Part shown: one piece after another, positions 7,526 through 17,170 of the stretch
Layout of the letters: each line of letters starts with the position of its first letter
Numbering within the stretch: position 1 is the stretch's first letter
NCBI GenBank assembly: GCA_003132025.1
Contig: PKWJ01000035.1
Location: 37,069 to 101,068, forward strand
Source: Gammaproteobacteria bacterium
GTDB taxonomy: Bacteria > Pseudomonadota > Gammaproteobacteria > Steroidobacterales > Steroidobacteraceae
Length of the DNA: 64,000 nucleotides
Direction of reading: 5' to 3'
Made by a program: the position numbers and the translations under genes
Notes under the pieces: model-generated
What the model saw: only the letters and a program-made list of their open reading frames with translations
What the model was told of the DNA's origin: nothing
The model's database searches: none

Positions 7526-9692
7526 CGGTTGCGGTTGCGCTCTCGGGCAATGCCGGGTTGCTGATCGCCGCCGGAACATCATCGGCTGCAGTCGCCGCGA
7601 CGATTGCGGCGAGCAGCTGCACACTGTGCGGCGCCACGTCGATCGCCGCGCGTTCTATTTCCTGATCGGTGCTGTGCACGTCGGCGGTATTGAGGCGCAG
7701 TTGCCAGCGAAACCTCGGATCCGGCAGCTGAAAACTGTGCAAGTCGGAGGTGTTGTTGGTCAACAGCAGGCTCACTTCCACCCTGCCTAAATCCAGCCGG
7801 CGCGCGCGCCGCACGCTCAGCAGCCGGCCTTCGGTGTACTGCCAGTCCTCGTCGCGCATGATGTCGCCGCTTTCGTCGAACCACTCGATGTCGCGCACTT
7901 GAGGCAGCGGCTCGATGCGCCCGTGCTGGTAGTAATCGCTGCGCAAGCTGCACAGCTCGCGCCGCAACTGGATCAGCCGCGTCACAAAGGCCCGCTGCTC
8001 GACGCCCGCGGGCGACAGCGCCTGCGCCCAGTCGAACCATGACACATCGTTGTCCTGCGCATAGGCGTTGTTGTTGCCGTGCTGGGTACGGCCGAATTCA
8101 TCGCCACCAAGCAGCATCGGCGTGCCGTGCGAGAACAGCAGCGTTGCCAGGATAGAGCGTTTGACGCGCTCCCGCGTCGCCTGGATCACCGCGTCATCGG
8201 TCGTTCCCTCGACACCCCAGTTGCTGCTGACGTTATTGTCGGTGCCGTCGCGATTTTCCTCGCCGTTCGCCTCGTTATGCTTGTGCTGGTAGCTCACCCA
8301 GTCCTGCAGCGTAAACCCGTCATGCGCGGTGATGAAGTTCAGCGATGCCCACGGACGGCGCCCGTGGTGATCGAACAGATCGGCCGAGCCCTGCAGCCGC
8401 GCGGCCAGCGCTCCACGCAAACCCGAATCCCCGCGCCAGAAGCGGCGCACGTCGTCGCGAAACTTGTCGTTCCATTCCGCCATGCCGGCCGGATGATTGC
8501 CGAGCTGGTAGCCGCCCGGGCCCAGGTCCCAGGGCTCGGCGATCAGCTTGACGCGCGCCAGTGTCGGATCCTGCAGTAGCGCGTCGAAGAAACCCGAGCC
8601 CGGATCGTAGCCGTTTTGTTCGCGCCCCAGGGTCACGCTCAGATCGAAGCGAAAACCGTCGACGTGAAATTCCTGCACCCAGTAGCGCAATGAATCCAGC
8701 GTCAGCTGGATCACGCGCGAGTGCGAGAAATTAACGGTGTTGCCGGTGCCGGTGTCGTTGACGCAGCGGCGCATGTTGTCCGGCAGCAGCCGGTAGTAGG
8801 CGGCATTGTCGAGCCCGCGCATGCTCAGCGTAGGCCCCAGTTCGCTGCCCTCGCCGGTGTGGTTGTAGACCACGTCGAGCAGCACTTCGATGCCGGCCGC
8901 ATGCAGCGCCTTGATGGCTGTCTTGAGCTCCGACAGGTTGCCGTCGGACAGATAGCGCGGCTCGGGGGCGAAGAACGCCAGCGAGTTGTAGCCCCAGTAG
9001 TTGCCCAGACCGCGTTCGCAGAGCACCCGATCGTTGACGAAGGCATGGATGGGCAGCAGTTCGATGGCGGTCACGCCCAGGCTCTTCAGATAGCCCACGG
9101 TACGCTCGTGGCCGAGCGCCGCCGCGGTGCCGCGCAGCGGCTCCGGAATGTCCGGCAGCCGCATCGTCAGGCCGCGCAGGTGCGTCTCGTAGATGATGGT
9201 GTCGTTCCAGGGGGTGCGCGGCGGGCGGTCATCGCCCCAGTCGAAGCGATCCTGCGTCACCACCGCCTTGGGCATGGCAAAGGCGCTATCGCGCCGATCG
9301 AACGACAGGTCGGCGCGCGGCGAGGTAAGGCGGTAGCCGTACAGCGCGTCGCTCCAGCGCAGCGCGCCGCCAAGCTTGCGCGCGTAGGGATCGAGCAGCA
9401 GCTTGTTGACGTTGTAGCGATGGCCCTGCTCGGGCAGGTAGGGCCCGTGCGCGCGAAAGCCGTACAACTGGCCGGGAGCTAGCGCGTCGAGGTAGCCGTG
9501 CCAGACCCCGTCAGTGCATTCGCGCAGTACCAGCCGACGCAGTTCCTGGCGACCGCTGGCGTCAAACAGGCACAGTTCGACCTGCTCGGCATTTTCGGCA
9601 AACACGGCAAAATTGCAGCCCTCGGGTCCGCAGGATGCACCCAGCGGATACGGGGCACCGGCTAGGGCGGAGGTCGGCAGGTCGGAAGGCAT
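7509..9692 (-). CDS. glgX: Glycogen debranching enzyme (isoamylase type)
   Basis: Hydrolyses alpha-1,6 branch points of limit dextrins. The 727-residue protein has an N-terminal CBM48 domain (about 10-110) and a GH13 catalytic barrel. GH13 regions are LDVVYNHTGE, DGFRFDLS (nucleophile Asp), LIAEPWDLG (acid Glu) and NFITAHDG (transition-state Asp). A poorly conserved Ala/Thr-rich tail follows residue 700. It lies 24 nt downstream of glgB in the same direction. No glgA, glgC or glgP is nearby, so the synthesis and phosphorolysis genes must be elsewhere. The end overlaps hemL by 17 nt, convergent. Confidence 0.94.
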   Translation of the reverse strand: MPSDLPTSALAGAPYPLGASCGPEGCNFAVFAENAEQVELCLFDASGRQELRRLVLRECTDGVWHGYLDALAPGQLYGFRAHGPYLPEQGHRYNVNKLLLDPYARKLGGALRWSDALYGYRLTSPRADLSFDRRDSAFAMPKAVVTQDRFDWGDDRPPRTPWNDTIIYETHLRGLTMRLPDIPEPLRGTAAALGHERTVGYLKSLGVTAIELLPIHAFVNDRVLCERGLGNYWGYNSLAFFAPEPRYLSDGNLSELKTAIKALHAAGIEVLLDVVYNHTGEGSELGPTLSMRGLDNAAYYRLLPDNMRRCVNDTGTGNTVNFSHSRVIQLTLDSLRYWVQEFHVDGFRFDLSVTLGREQNGYDPGSGFFDALLQDPTLARVKLIAEPWDLGPGGYQLGNHPAGMAEWNDKFRDDVRRFWRGDSGLRGALAARLQGSADLFDHHGRRPWASLNFITAHDGFTLQDWVSYQHKHNEANGEENRDGTDNNVSSNWGVEGTTDDAVIQATRERVKRSILATLLFSHGTPMLLGGDEFGRTQHGNNNAYAQDNDVSWFDWAQALSPAGVEQRAFVTRLIQLRRELCSLRSDYYQHGRIEPLPQVRDIEWFDESGDIMRDEDWQYTEGRLLSVRRARRLDLGRVEVSLLLTNNTSDLHSFQLPDPRFRWQLRLNTADVHSTDQEIERAAIDVAPHSVQLLAAIVAATAADDVPAAISNPALPESATATVTADQ

Positions 9693-9716
9693 GCACGGTG
9701 ATCCTTACAATATCAA

Positions 9717-11987
9717 TCAGCCCCCGTGGCGCAACAATACCGTGGCCAGGGGCGGTAGCGTTAGTTCGAGTGAGAATGGCTGTCCGTGCGAAGGCGTGGT
9801 GCTGCTCTCCAGCCGCCCGCCGTTGCCCAGGTTGGAGCCGCCGTAGATTTCCGAATCGGTGTTCAGGATCTCGCGCCACACTCCAGCGCGCGGCGCACCC
9901 AGCCGGTAGTGCAGGCGCGGCACCGGCGTGAAATTGCAGATCGCAATGACCGGCGCCGAATCGGCGTGTCCCTGGCGATAGTAGGCGTAGATGCTGTTGC
10001 TGTTGTCGTCGGCGATGATCCAGCGAAAGCCCGCGCTGTCGCAATCGAACACGTGCAGCGCCGGCTGCTCGCGATACAGGCGGTTCAGATCGCCCACCAG
10101 CTGCTGCACGCCGCGGTGCAGCGGATGTTCCAGCGCCAGCCAATCCAGCTGGCCGTCGTGATTCCATTCCCAGTCCTGGCCGAATTCACCGCCCATGAAC
10201 AGCAGCTTTTTCCCGGGCTGGGTCCACATGAAAGCGAAGTAGGCGCGCAGGTTCGCAAACCGCTGCCAGGTATCCCCGGACATGCGGCCGATCAGCGAGC
10301 CCTTGCCGTGCACCACCTCGTCGTGCGAGAGCGGCAGCACGAAACGCTCGGAAAACGCATACAGCAGGCCGAAGGTCATATCGTGGTGATCGTAGGAGCG
10401 GTGCACCGGATCGAGCTTCATGTAGCGCAGCGTGTCGTGCATCCAACCCATGTTCCACTTATAGGAGAAACCCAGGCCCCAGTCCTGGCTCGAGCGCGTC
10501 ACCCCGGGCCAGGCCGTGGATTCCTCGGCGATCATCAGCACTCCCGGGAAGCGCTGCGCCACGGCGTCGTTCAGGTGCCGCAGGAATTCGATGGCCTCGA
10601 TGTTCTCCCGGCCGCCATATTTGTTCGGAATCCACTCGCCCTCGCGCCGCGCGTAGTCGCGATACAGCATCGAGGCCACCGCGTCGACCCGCAGTCCATC
10701 GACGTGATAGCGCTCGATCCAGTGCAGCGCGCTCGATACCAGGAAGGCGTGCACCTCGCGTCGACCGAGATTGTAAATCGCGGTATTCCACTCCTGATGA
10801 AACCCCTCGCGCGGATCGGTGTGCTCGTACAACGCGGTGCCGTCGAACCATGCCAGCCCATGCGCGTCGGTGGGAAAGTGCCCCGGCACCCAGTCGAGGA
10901 TCACCCCGACACCGGCGGCATGACAGCGATCAACGAATCGCGCAAACGCACTCGGCTCGCCGAACGTGGCCTGCGGTGCGTACTGGCTGAGTACCTGGTA
11001 GCCCCAGGAGCCGCTGAACGGGTGCCCCATGACCGGCAGCAGTTCGATGTGGGTAAAGCCCAGGCCGATGACATGGGCGATCAGCTGATCGCCGAGTTCG
11101 TCCCAGTTCAGTGACCGCCCGCCCTGCGCGTCCACCCGGCGCCACGATGCGGCGTGGACCTCGTAAATCGACAACGGCGAGTGCAGCAGCGCATTGTTGG
11201 CGCTGCGGGCCTCGAGCCAGTTCGCATCGCTCCAGCGAAACGGCGTCGCATCGGGCACCACCGAGGCAGTGCTCGGCGGTGGCTCGACCTGCAGCGCCAC
11301 CGGATCGGCCTTGAGCGGTAGCAGTCCATGCGGCCCGAGAATTTCGTACTTGTAGAGCGTGCCGGCCGGCAGCCGCGGGATGAACAGTTCCCACACCCCG
11401 GCCTCGACCCGTTTGCGCATCGGGTGTCGCCGCCCGTCCCAGACGTTGAAGTCGCCAACCACCGAGACGCGCTGGGCATTGGGCGCCCAGACGGCGAATC
11501 GCACGCCGGCAATGCCTTCGATGCTGCGCGGCTGGGCGCCGAGGCAGTGGCCCAATTCGAGATGGCTGCCTTCGGCCAGCAGATAAATGTCGAGTTCGCC
11601 CAGCAGCAAACCGAAGGAATACGGATCCTCGGTTTCCTGCAGCCGCCCGCCGGGCCAGTGGATACGCAACCGATAGGCCGAGCCGGTAGGAATGATGCCG
11701 GCGAACAGGCCCGGGGTTGGCAGCGGCTGCAGCGTTGCCAGCACCACGCCGCTGCGATCGATCGCCGCGACCGCTTCCGCCGGTGGCAGGTAGGCGCGCA
11801 CCACGGTGCCGTGCGCCGATGGATGCGGGCCGAGGAGCGCGAACGGGTCGCCGATGCGGCCCGCGGCCAGTGCCTTGACCGCGCCCGCATCGCCCAGCAG
11901 CACGGGATCTGCGGGCGACGTAGATTCGCTCAGCCGTTCAAGATTCGTAACCGGCCCGGTCCCATCCTGCACGATAACCCCGCTCAC
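9717..11987 (-). CDS. glgB: 1,4-alpha-glucan branching enzyme
   Basis: Transfers alpha-1,4 glucan chains to make alpha-1,6 branches. The 756-residue protein has the long N-terminal region (GlgB N1 plus CBM48, to about residue 260) and a GH13 barrel with [22 protein letters not shown] (nucleophile Asp), MIAEESTAW (acid Glu) and [12 protein letters not shown] (third Asp). A C-terminal beta domain follows. The start is a GTG at 11987 without a clear Shine-Dalgarno sequence; a 20-codon reading frame ends in the same bases (GTGA), discussed under findings. Forms a two-gene glycogen unit with glgX. Confidence 0.94.
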   Translation of the reverse strand: MSGVIVQDGTGPVTNLERLSESTSPADPVLLGDAGAVKALAAGRIGDPFALLGPHPSAHGTVVRAYLPPAEAVAAIDRSGVVLATLQPLPTPGLFAGIIPTGSAYRLRIHWPGGRLQETEDPYSFGLLLGELDIYLLAEGSHLELGHCLGAQPRSIEGIAGVRFAVWAPNAQRVSVVGDFNVWDGRRHPMRKRVEAGVWELFIPRLPAGTLYKYEILGPHGLLPLKADPVALQVEPPPSTASVVPDATPFRWSDANWLEARSANNALLHSPLSIYEVHAASWRRVDAQGGRSLNWDELGDQLIAHVIGLGFTHIELLPVMGHPFSGSWGYQVLSQYAPQATFGEPSAFARFVDRCHAAGVGVILDWVPGHFPTDAHGLAWFDGTALYEHTDPREGFHQEWNTAIYNLGRREVHAFLVSSALHWIERYHVDGLRVDAVASMLYRDYARREGEWIPNKYGGRENIEAIEFLRHLNDAVAQRFPGVLMIAEESTAWPGVTRSSQDWGLGFSYKWNMGWMHDTLRYMKLDPVHRSYDHHDMTFGLLYAFSERFVLPLSHDEVVHGKGSLIGRMSGDTWQRFANLRAYFAFMWTQPGKKLLFMGGEFGQDWEWNHDGQLDWLALEHPLHRGVQQLVGDLNRLYREQPALHVFDCDSAGFRWIIADDNSNSIYAYYRQGHADSAPVIAICNFTPVPRLHYRLGAPRAGVWREILNTDSEIYGGSNLGNGGRLESSTTPSHGQPFSLELTLPPLATVLLRHGG

Positions 11988-12121
11988 GGTGGCGCATTCA
12001 TGTGTCGTACCTTACGCCCAGCCGATGCTGAGGAATGCCGTGCCATGATAACGCAAACCGCCGCGGCCCCGGCCGGCGGTCCGCACCGACAAGTGCCGTC
12101 AGACAAACGCGGAATCGCTGT

Positions 12122-12152
12122 AAAAAGGTGTAACGCGGCCGCTTCAGGCCGC
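12122..12152 (-). terminator. Possible intrinsic terminator after the DUF934 gene
   Basis: Read on the minus strand, a 6-bp GC stem (GCGGCC, loop of 6, GGCCGC; plus-strand arms 12135-12140 and 12147-12152) overlaps the stop codon of the DUF934 gene. Eight bases later comes a run of five T (12122-12126). The gap between stem and T-run is longer than in good terminators, so it may be weak or accidental. It would separate the cysI transcript from glgB. Confidence 0.3.
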
Positions 12153-12632
12153 GCCGGCGCGCCGCCGCACCTGCACCACCGCGTCGCTGCCATCCTGGTA
12201 GGCAACGCTGAAGTCGTTGAAGGAGCCGAGCGAGGCTTGCAGGTCCTCGGCAGGATCGAGATCGAAACTGTCGAAGCCGCAGCGCGCGAGGAAAAACAGC
12301 TGATCGCGCTTGATCGCGCCACGGGCGCGCAGCTCGCCCGTGTAACCGTAGCGCTGGCGCAGCATTCGAGCCTGGCTGTAGCCGCGGCCTTCGCCGATCT
12401 TGGGGAATTCCACGACGATCAGGTTCAGCCGCGCCAGGTGCGGGGCCAGTACCTCGACCTCATCCGCCGGGCCGATGAGGACGGCTGCCGCCGAGCCGCT
12501 CGCCTGCCCGGCGCCCAGCGCGGCGATGAATTGCGCCACCGGCTGCACCATCCGGGTGCCAGGAGCGCTCTCCTCGCCAGCGTAGCGCGCGTCGTCGGCA
12601 ACCAGCTCACGCCGCCGAATGATGCGTCTCAT
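12144..12632 (-). CDS. DUF934 protein, partner of sulfite reductase
   Basis: 162-residue soluble protein starting MRRIIRRRELV, with the family pattern LIVVEFPKIGEGRGYSQAR and RCGFDSFDLDP. DUF934 genes regularly follow the sulfite/nitrite reductase hemoprotein gene in proteobacteria without a CysJ flavoprotein, and are thought to help electron supply or assembly; the biochemical role is not established. The ATG at 12632 gives a 26-nt overlap with the end of cysI, implying coupled expression. A longer frame upstream inside cysI is read-through of the other frame and was not used. Confidence 0.85.
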   Translation of the reverse strand: MRRIIRRRELVADDARYAGEESAPGTRMVQPVAQFIAALGAGQASGSAAAVLIGPADEVEVLAPHLARLNLIVVEFPKIGEGRGYSQARMLRQRYGYTGELRARGAIKRDQLFFLARCGFDSFDLDPAEDLQASLGSFNDFSVAYQDGSDAVVQVRRRAGAA

Positions 12633-14277
12633 ACACGCGCTCCTGGAATGGTTCGATGCCGATGCGCCGCACCGCATCGACGAAGCGTTCGTGGTCCCCA
12701 AGCCGCTCGCGCACGTACACCTCGAGCAGCCGGGCAATGGTGTCGGCCACCTGGTCCTTGGGCACCGATGGACCGATGACTTCGCCGAGCGCCGCGGGGC
12801 CGGTGGATGAGCCGCCAATAGTGATCTGATACCACTCCTTGCCGTGCTTATCGACGCCGAGAATTCCAATGTGGCCGATGTGGTGGTGGCCGCATGCATT
12901 CATGCAACCGGACATCTTGATCTCGACCGGCCCCAGGTCGTAGAGATAATCCAGGTCGTCGAAGCGGGCATGTATCTGCTTGGCGACGTCGATCGACCCG
13001 GCATTGGCGAGGCTGCAGAAGTCCAGCCCAGGGCAGCAGATCATATCGGTCAGCGTGCCGATATTCGGCGTGGCGAGCCCGAGCGCATCGAGCTCGCGCC
13101 ACACCCCAGGCAGCGTTGATTGCGGTACGTCGGCCAGCACCAGATTCTGGTCGTGGGTGACACGCACCAGGCCGAAGCTCACGCGATCGGCCAGCCCGGC
13201 CAGCGCATCCATCTGCTCCCCGCTCATGTCTCCGGGAGCCTCGCCATGCTTCTTCAGCGACACGAACACCACGCGATAGCCCGTTACCTTGTGGCGACGG
13301 GTGTTGTAGCGCAGCCAGGCGTCATAAGCCGGGTTGCCGGAACTGCTAGTGCCGATAGCCGGCGTGCTATCGTCGATCGCCTGGTACAGCGGCGGCGCGA
13401 AGAAGCCGCGCATGCGCTCGACTTCCTGTGCGGCGAGGCTCGGGGCGAACTCCCGCCCAGCCCTGAACTCCTGCTCCACCTGGCGCGTGAACTCCTCCGC
13501 TCCCAATGCGCGCAGCAGGATCTTGATGCGCGCTTTATGGATGTTGTCGCGCCGACCGTAGCGGTTGTAGACCCGCAGGATCGCCGTAAGGTATGCCAGC
13601 AGATCGGCCTCGGGCAGGAAACGGCGGATCACCTTGCCTAGAATCGGCGTGCGGCCCAGGCCGCCGCCGGCAAGAATTTCAAATCCGATCTCGCCCTTAC
13701 TGCCGCGCCTGAGGCGCACACCGACATCGTGAATCTCGACCGCGGCCCGATCGGCCGGCGATGCGGTCACCGCGATCTTGAACTTGCGCGGCAGGTAGCT
13801 GAATTCAGGATGCAGCGCAGCCCACTGGCGGATGATCTCGCAGTACGGCCGCGGATCGGCAATCTCATCGGGCGCAACGCCCGCCAGGTGATCGGAGGTG
13901 ATATTGCGGATGCAGTTGCCACTGGTCTGGATGGCGTGCATCTGCACGCTCGCCAGATCGGCCAGGATATCGGGCACGCGCTCCAGCGCCGGCCAGTTGT
14001 ACTGGATGTTCTGGCGGGTGGTGAAATGGCCGTAGTCGCGGTCGTAGGTGCGGGCGATGTGCGCCAGCATGCGCAGCTGCACCGTGGACAGCAGCCCGTA
14101 CGGAATCGACACCCGCAGCATCGGCGCATAGCGCTGGATATACAGGCCGTTGCGCAGCCGCAGCGGACGGAATTCATCCTCGCTCAGCTCGCCGGCAAGG
14201 AACCGGCGGGTCTGATCGCGGAACTGGGCTACCCGCTCGTTCACCAGGGTCTGGTCGATATGGTCGTATCGGTACAC
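12607..14277 (-). CDS. cysI: Sulfite reductase hemoprotein (nitrite/sulfite reductase family)
   Basis: Six-electron reduction of sulfite to sulfide on a coupled siroheme/[4Fe-4S] centre. The cluster cysteines are in CCPGLDFCS (about residues 413-419) and SGCMNACGHHH (about 456-461). TRQNIQYNW and TSGNCIRNIT are family signatures for siroheme binding. The 556-residue length agrees with the single-subunit class used with DUF934. The start GTG at 14277 (giving MYRYDHIDQTL, the usual beginning) is fixed by GGAGG at 14284-14288, 6 nt away; a TTG at 14301 is unlikely. Followed by the overlapping DUF934 gene. A nitrite reductase role cannot be excluded, but the cys/siroheme neighbourhood favours sulfite. 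Confidence 0.92.
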   Translation of the reverse strand: MYRYDHIDQTLVNERVAQFRDQTRRFLAGELSEDEFRPLRLRNGLYIQRYAPMLRVSIPYGLLSTVQLRMLAHIARTYDRDYGHFTTRQNIQYNWPALERVPDILADLASVQMHAIQTSGNCIRNITSDHLAGVAPDEIADPRPYCEIIRQWAALHPEFSYLPRKFKIAVTASPADRAAVEIHDVGVRLRRGSKGEIGFEILAGGGLGRTPILGKVIRRFLPEADLLAYLTAILRVYNRYGRRDNIHKARIKILLRALGAEEFTRQVEQEFRAGREFAPSLAAQEVERMRGFFAPPLYQAIDDSTPAIGTSSSGNPAYDAWLRYNTRRHKVTGYRVVFVSLKKHGEAPGDMSGEQMDALAGLADRVSFGLVRVTHDQNLVLADVPQSTLPGVWRELDALGLATPNIGTLTDMICCPGLDFCSLANAGSIDVAKQIHARFDDLDYLYDLGPVEIKMSGCMNACGHHHIGHIGILGVDKHGKEWYQITIGGSSTGPAALGEVIGPSVPKDQVADTIARLLEVYVRERLGDHERFVDAVRRIGIEPFQERVYETHHSAA

Positions 14278-14283
14278 GCGCAC

Positions 14284-14288
14284 CCTCC
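14284..14288 (-). promoter_or_regulatory. Strong ribosome binding site that fixes the cysI GTG start
   Basis: GGAGG on the minus strand, 6 nt before GTG at 14277. It selects the GTG codon over an upstream TTG in the same frame. Confidence 0.7.
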
Positions 14289-14296
14289 GGCAGGCG

Positions 14297-14369
14297 AACA
14301 ACTACTGTAATGTCACCGGTCGGCCGGATATACGCTGCGGCGGTTATGATCTTGGTTCGTAGTTGTTAT
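14297..14369 (-). promoter_or_regulatory. Repeat-bearing control region upstream of cysI
   Basis: Between ppc and cysI there is an AT-richer stretch with a perfect 9-bp inverted repeat, AACAACTAC at 14297-14305 and GTAGTTGTT at 14359-14367. On the minus strand two ATAAC motifs lie at 14365-14369 and 14343-14347, 22 bases apart start to start, i.e. on the same DNA face. This fits an operator for a LysR-type sulfur regulator such as CysB, but the regulator itself is not in the window and the assignment is inference. Confidence 0.35.
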
Positions 14370-14430
14370 ATCGATCGCCGGCCGCCAGCGCCCCATCGCG
14401 GTGCGCCGCGTCGCCCCGGCCGCCGCCGTG

Positions 14431-17160
14431 TCAGCCGGTGGTCTGCAGGCCGCGGGCGATGCCGCTGACGCTGGCCTGCAGCGCCTCGAACAGTTCACGG
14501 TTCTGCCGGCCGCTGGCGCGCCAGCGTTCCAGCAGGTCGACCTGCATGAAGTGCATCGGGTCGATCGAGGGGTTGCGCACCATGATGCCCCGCTGCAGTG
14601 TGCGATCGGTGTCCAGCAGGGTCATGGACTCCTTGACTTCAAGCACCATCGCGCAGCTGCGCTCGTACTCGGCCCGCAGCTGCTGGCCGTAGGGACGCAG
14701 CTCCGGCGGCGCCAGCCGGTCATAATGGGCCGCTACGCCCGGATCGGCGCGCGCCAGCATGGCCTCGATATCGTCGATCAGGTTGTGGAAGAACGGCCAG
14801 CCCCGGTAGCAGCGCCGCAGCAGTTCGATGCTGCGCTCGCCCCTTGCGAACTCCAGGCCGGCGCCGGCCCCAAACCAGGCCGGCAGCATATGGCGTGACT
14901 GCGACCAGGCCAGGACCCACAGCGCCGGCCGTATGGCGTCGACACCGCCGCGCTCGCTGCGCTGCACCGGATTGGCGCCGATCTGCATGCGCTCGATCAC
15001 GTCGATCGGCGTCACGGCGCGAAAAAAATCGAGGAACTGCGGCTGCTCGTAGATCAGGGCGCGCCACACCTGGGCGCTGCGAGCCGCGACCAGTCCGACA
15101 CACGCAGCCAGCGCGACGCTTTCGCGCACCGCGATACCGCGCTTGACCGCCAGGGTCGCCAGCGCCAGCGTGCTGAAGGCGCGCTCCAGGGTGCGCATCG
15201 CGTTCGGCCGCAGCCCGTAGTTCTGGCTGATGCTCTCGCCCTGCTCGGTGAAGTGCAGCACGCCGTTGATCGATTCGGAGGGTGCGGCACGCAGCAGTGC
15301 GTCGATGCGGCCGCCGCCGCGCGGAATGCTGCCGCCGCGGCTGTAGAACAGCACGTGCTGTTTGTTGGCCTGTCGCACCGCGTCGGTGAGATGGCGCTGC
15401 GCGCGGTACGCGGCCAGGCGCGAGGCGATCATGCCGCTCTCCTGGTTGCTGTCGGAAAAGCCGATCAGCACGGTCTGCAGCCGCCCGCGGGCTTCCAGGT
15501 GACGCTTGTAGACGCCATCCTCGAGCAGCTCGCCCATGACCGCGCCGCAGCGCTCCAGCGTCTCGACCCGGTCGAACTGCGGCGCCACGTCGAGCGCCAC
15601 CTCGCCCTTGCTCTTGTCGTAAGCCCCGGCCCAGCGCGCCAGCACCAGCGGCGCCAGCACGTCGTCGGCCTGCGATACGCCGCTGACGATATAGAGTCCG
15701 ATGGCATCGGCGCCATAGCGATGGCGGCACTGAGTGATGGCATCGAACACCGCCAACGTGCGCTTGGCGAGCGCATCGAAGCCGCCGGTCGGACCGACGT
15801 CGCGCTCCAGGATCTCCACCAGCCGCGTGTGCCGATCGGCGGCACTGCGAGCCATCCACCCCGGATCATCCAAGCCCTGGGCCAGCACCGCGTGATGGAC
15901 CGCGGTGTGCGCACGCACATCGAGCGTTGCCAGGTGAAATCCGAAGGTATCGATTCGGTACAGCAAGCGCCGCACCTGGAAATATCCGGCGTTGGCGCCG
16001 CGGTTGGCGAGCAGACTCTGCGCGATCAGCGCTATATCGGCCCGAAACTGCGCCGGCTGCTGGTAGCCGTTGGAACGGCCATCGTAGGTGACGTGTAGAC
16101 GCTCGGCGATTTGCCCGAGCAGCACGCGATACGGCATGCGGTCGTGGCGTGATGGCGTGATGGCCTGGGCGCCGGGCAGCAGCGTGCGGTATTCCTCGAC
16201 CCGGCGCATCACCGCACTGGATATACCGATGCGGCTGGCGCTCTGCGACAGCGTCTGGGCCAGCTTCAGGCACTCGTCATAATAAGTGTTGATGATGACC
16301 TGCTGCGCGCGCGCCAGCGTGTCGCGGATGCTCTTGGCGTGCACGTCGGCCGAGGTTTCCATGTCGCCGCCGACCCAGGTGCCAAAGCGCAGGATCACCG
16401 GCAATTCCACGCTTTCGGCCGGCACGCCGTACAGCTTGCCCAGCGCGGCGGCGATCTCCTGGTAGAACGCGGGAACGATCTTGTACAGAATTTCGACCAG
16501 GTAGAAAATCGCATGCTCGCGCTCGTCGGCCACCGTCAGGCGCTCGCGCGGATGCTCCTCGGTCTGCCAGTCGGCGCTGACCTCGGCCCGGATGCGCTGC
16601 AGCAGCGCGCGCTGCTCGTTGGGCGCCAGCGTCTCGTTGTCGCGCTCGAGCAGCAGCGTCGCGATGCGCTGCTGGCGGCGCAGGCTGGTGCGCCGGGTGG
16701 ACTCCATCGGGTGCGCCAGCAGCACCGGCTCGATCGACAGCTGCGCCATCAGCGCCAGCACCTCCGGCAGCGTCAGCCCCGAATCCTTGAGCTCCGACAA
16801 CGCGTCTTCCACGCCCCCGGGCTGCGGCCGTTCGCTGTCCTGCTGGAAATACTCGCGCCGGCGCCGGATACGGTGCACCTTCTCGGCCACGTTCACCAGC
16901 TGAAACCAGGCCGAGAATGCGCGCACCAGTTCGCGCGCCACGCGCGGCGGCCGGCCGCGCACGCGCACCGTGAGCGCCTCGCCGGCACCCGCCACGCCTT
17001 CGCGCCAGCGCGTCGCTGTCAGGCGGTCCTGCTCGAACAGCTGCCACAGTTCCGCGCCACCCTGCTCCTGCAGCACCTCGTCCATGAGCTGCGCGAGGGC
17101 GCGGATATCTTCCCGCAGCGGATGATGGCGCGTCGGAAACTGGATGGCTTCGTGCTTCAT
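14431..17160 (-). CDS. ppc: Phosphoenolpyruvate carboxylase family protein
   Basis: 909 residues, the usual length for the enzyme that makes oxaloacetate from PEP and bicarbonate. The overall fold signatures are clear (VLLAHPMES, FGTWVGGDMETSADVH, HFTEQGESISQNYG), but several near-invariant active-site motifs differ. The normal AHPTE is AHPMES, SDSxKDAG is SDSNQESG (Lys replaced by Gln), and FHGRGG is FYSRGG (His replaced by Ser). The central PRGGGR run is kept. It may be a divergent active clade or have changed kinetics. The start ATG at 17160 has no Shine-Dalgarno sequence, only a C-run, so translation may be close to leaderless. It lies 42 nt downstream of the kefC-like gene. Confidence 0.85.
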   Translation of the reverse strand: MKHEAIQFPTRHHPLREDIRALAQLMDEVLQEQGGAELWQLFEQDRLTATRWREGVAGAGEALTVRVRGRPPRVARELVRAFSAWFQLVNVAEKVHRIRRRREYFQQDSERPQPGGVEDALSELKDSGLTLPEVLALMAQLSIEPVLLAHPMESTRRTSLRRQQRIATLLLERDNETLAPNEQRALLQRIRAEVSADWQTEEHPRERLTVADEREHAIFYLVEILYKIVPAFYQEIAAALGKLYGVPAESVELPVILRFGTWVGGDMETSADVHAKSIRDTLARAQQVIINTYYDECLKLAQTLSQSASRIGISSAVMRRVEEYRTLLPGAQAITPSRHDRMPYRVLLGQIAERLHVTYDGRSNGYQQPAQFRADIALIAQSLLANRGANAGYFQVRRLLYRIDTFGFHLATLDVRAHTAVHHAVLAQGLDDPGWMARSAADRHTRLVEILERDVGPTGGFDALAKRTLAVFDAITQCRHRYGADAIGLYIVSGVSQADDVLAPLVLARWAGAYDKSKGEVALDVAPQFDRVETLERCGAVMGELLEDGVYKRHLEARGRLQTVLIGFSDSNQESGMIASRLAAYRAQRHLTDAVRQANKQHVLFYSRGGSIPRGGGRIDALLRAAPSESINGVLHFTEQGESISQNYGLRPNAMRTLERAFSTLALATLAVKRGIAVRESVALAACVGLVAARSAQVWRALIYEQPQFLDFFRAVTPIDVIERMQIGANPVQRSERGGVDAIRPALWVLAWSQSRHMLPAWFGAGAGLEFARGERSIELLRRCYRGWPFFHNLIDDIEAMLARADPGVAAHYDRLAPPELRPYGQQLRAEYERSCAMVLEVKESMTLLDTDRTLQRGIMVRNPSIDPMHFMQVDLLERWRASGRQNRELFEALQASVSGIARGLQTTG

Positions 17161-17170
17161 GGGGGGCGGG

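Noticed and set aside
11328..12779. 483-residue plus-strand frame over glgB and DUF934
   Set aside because: Crosses the start of glgB and the DUF934 gene antisense; no family signal.
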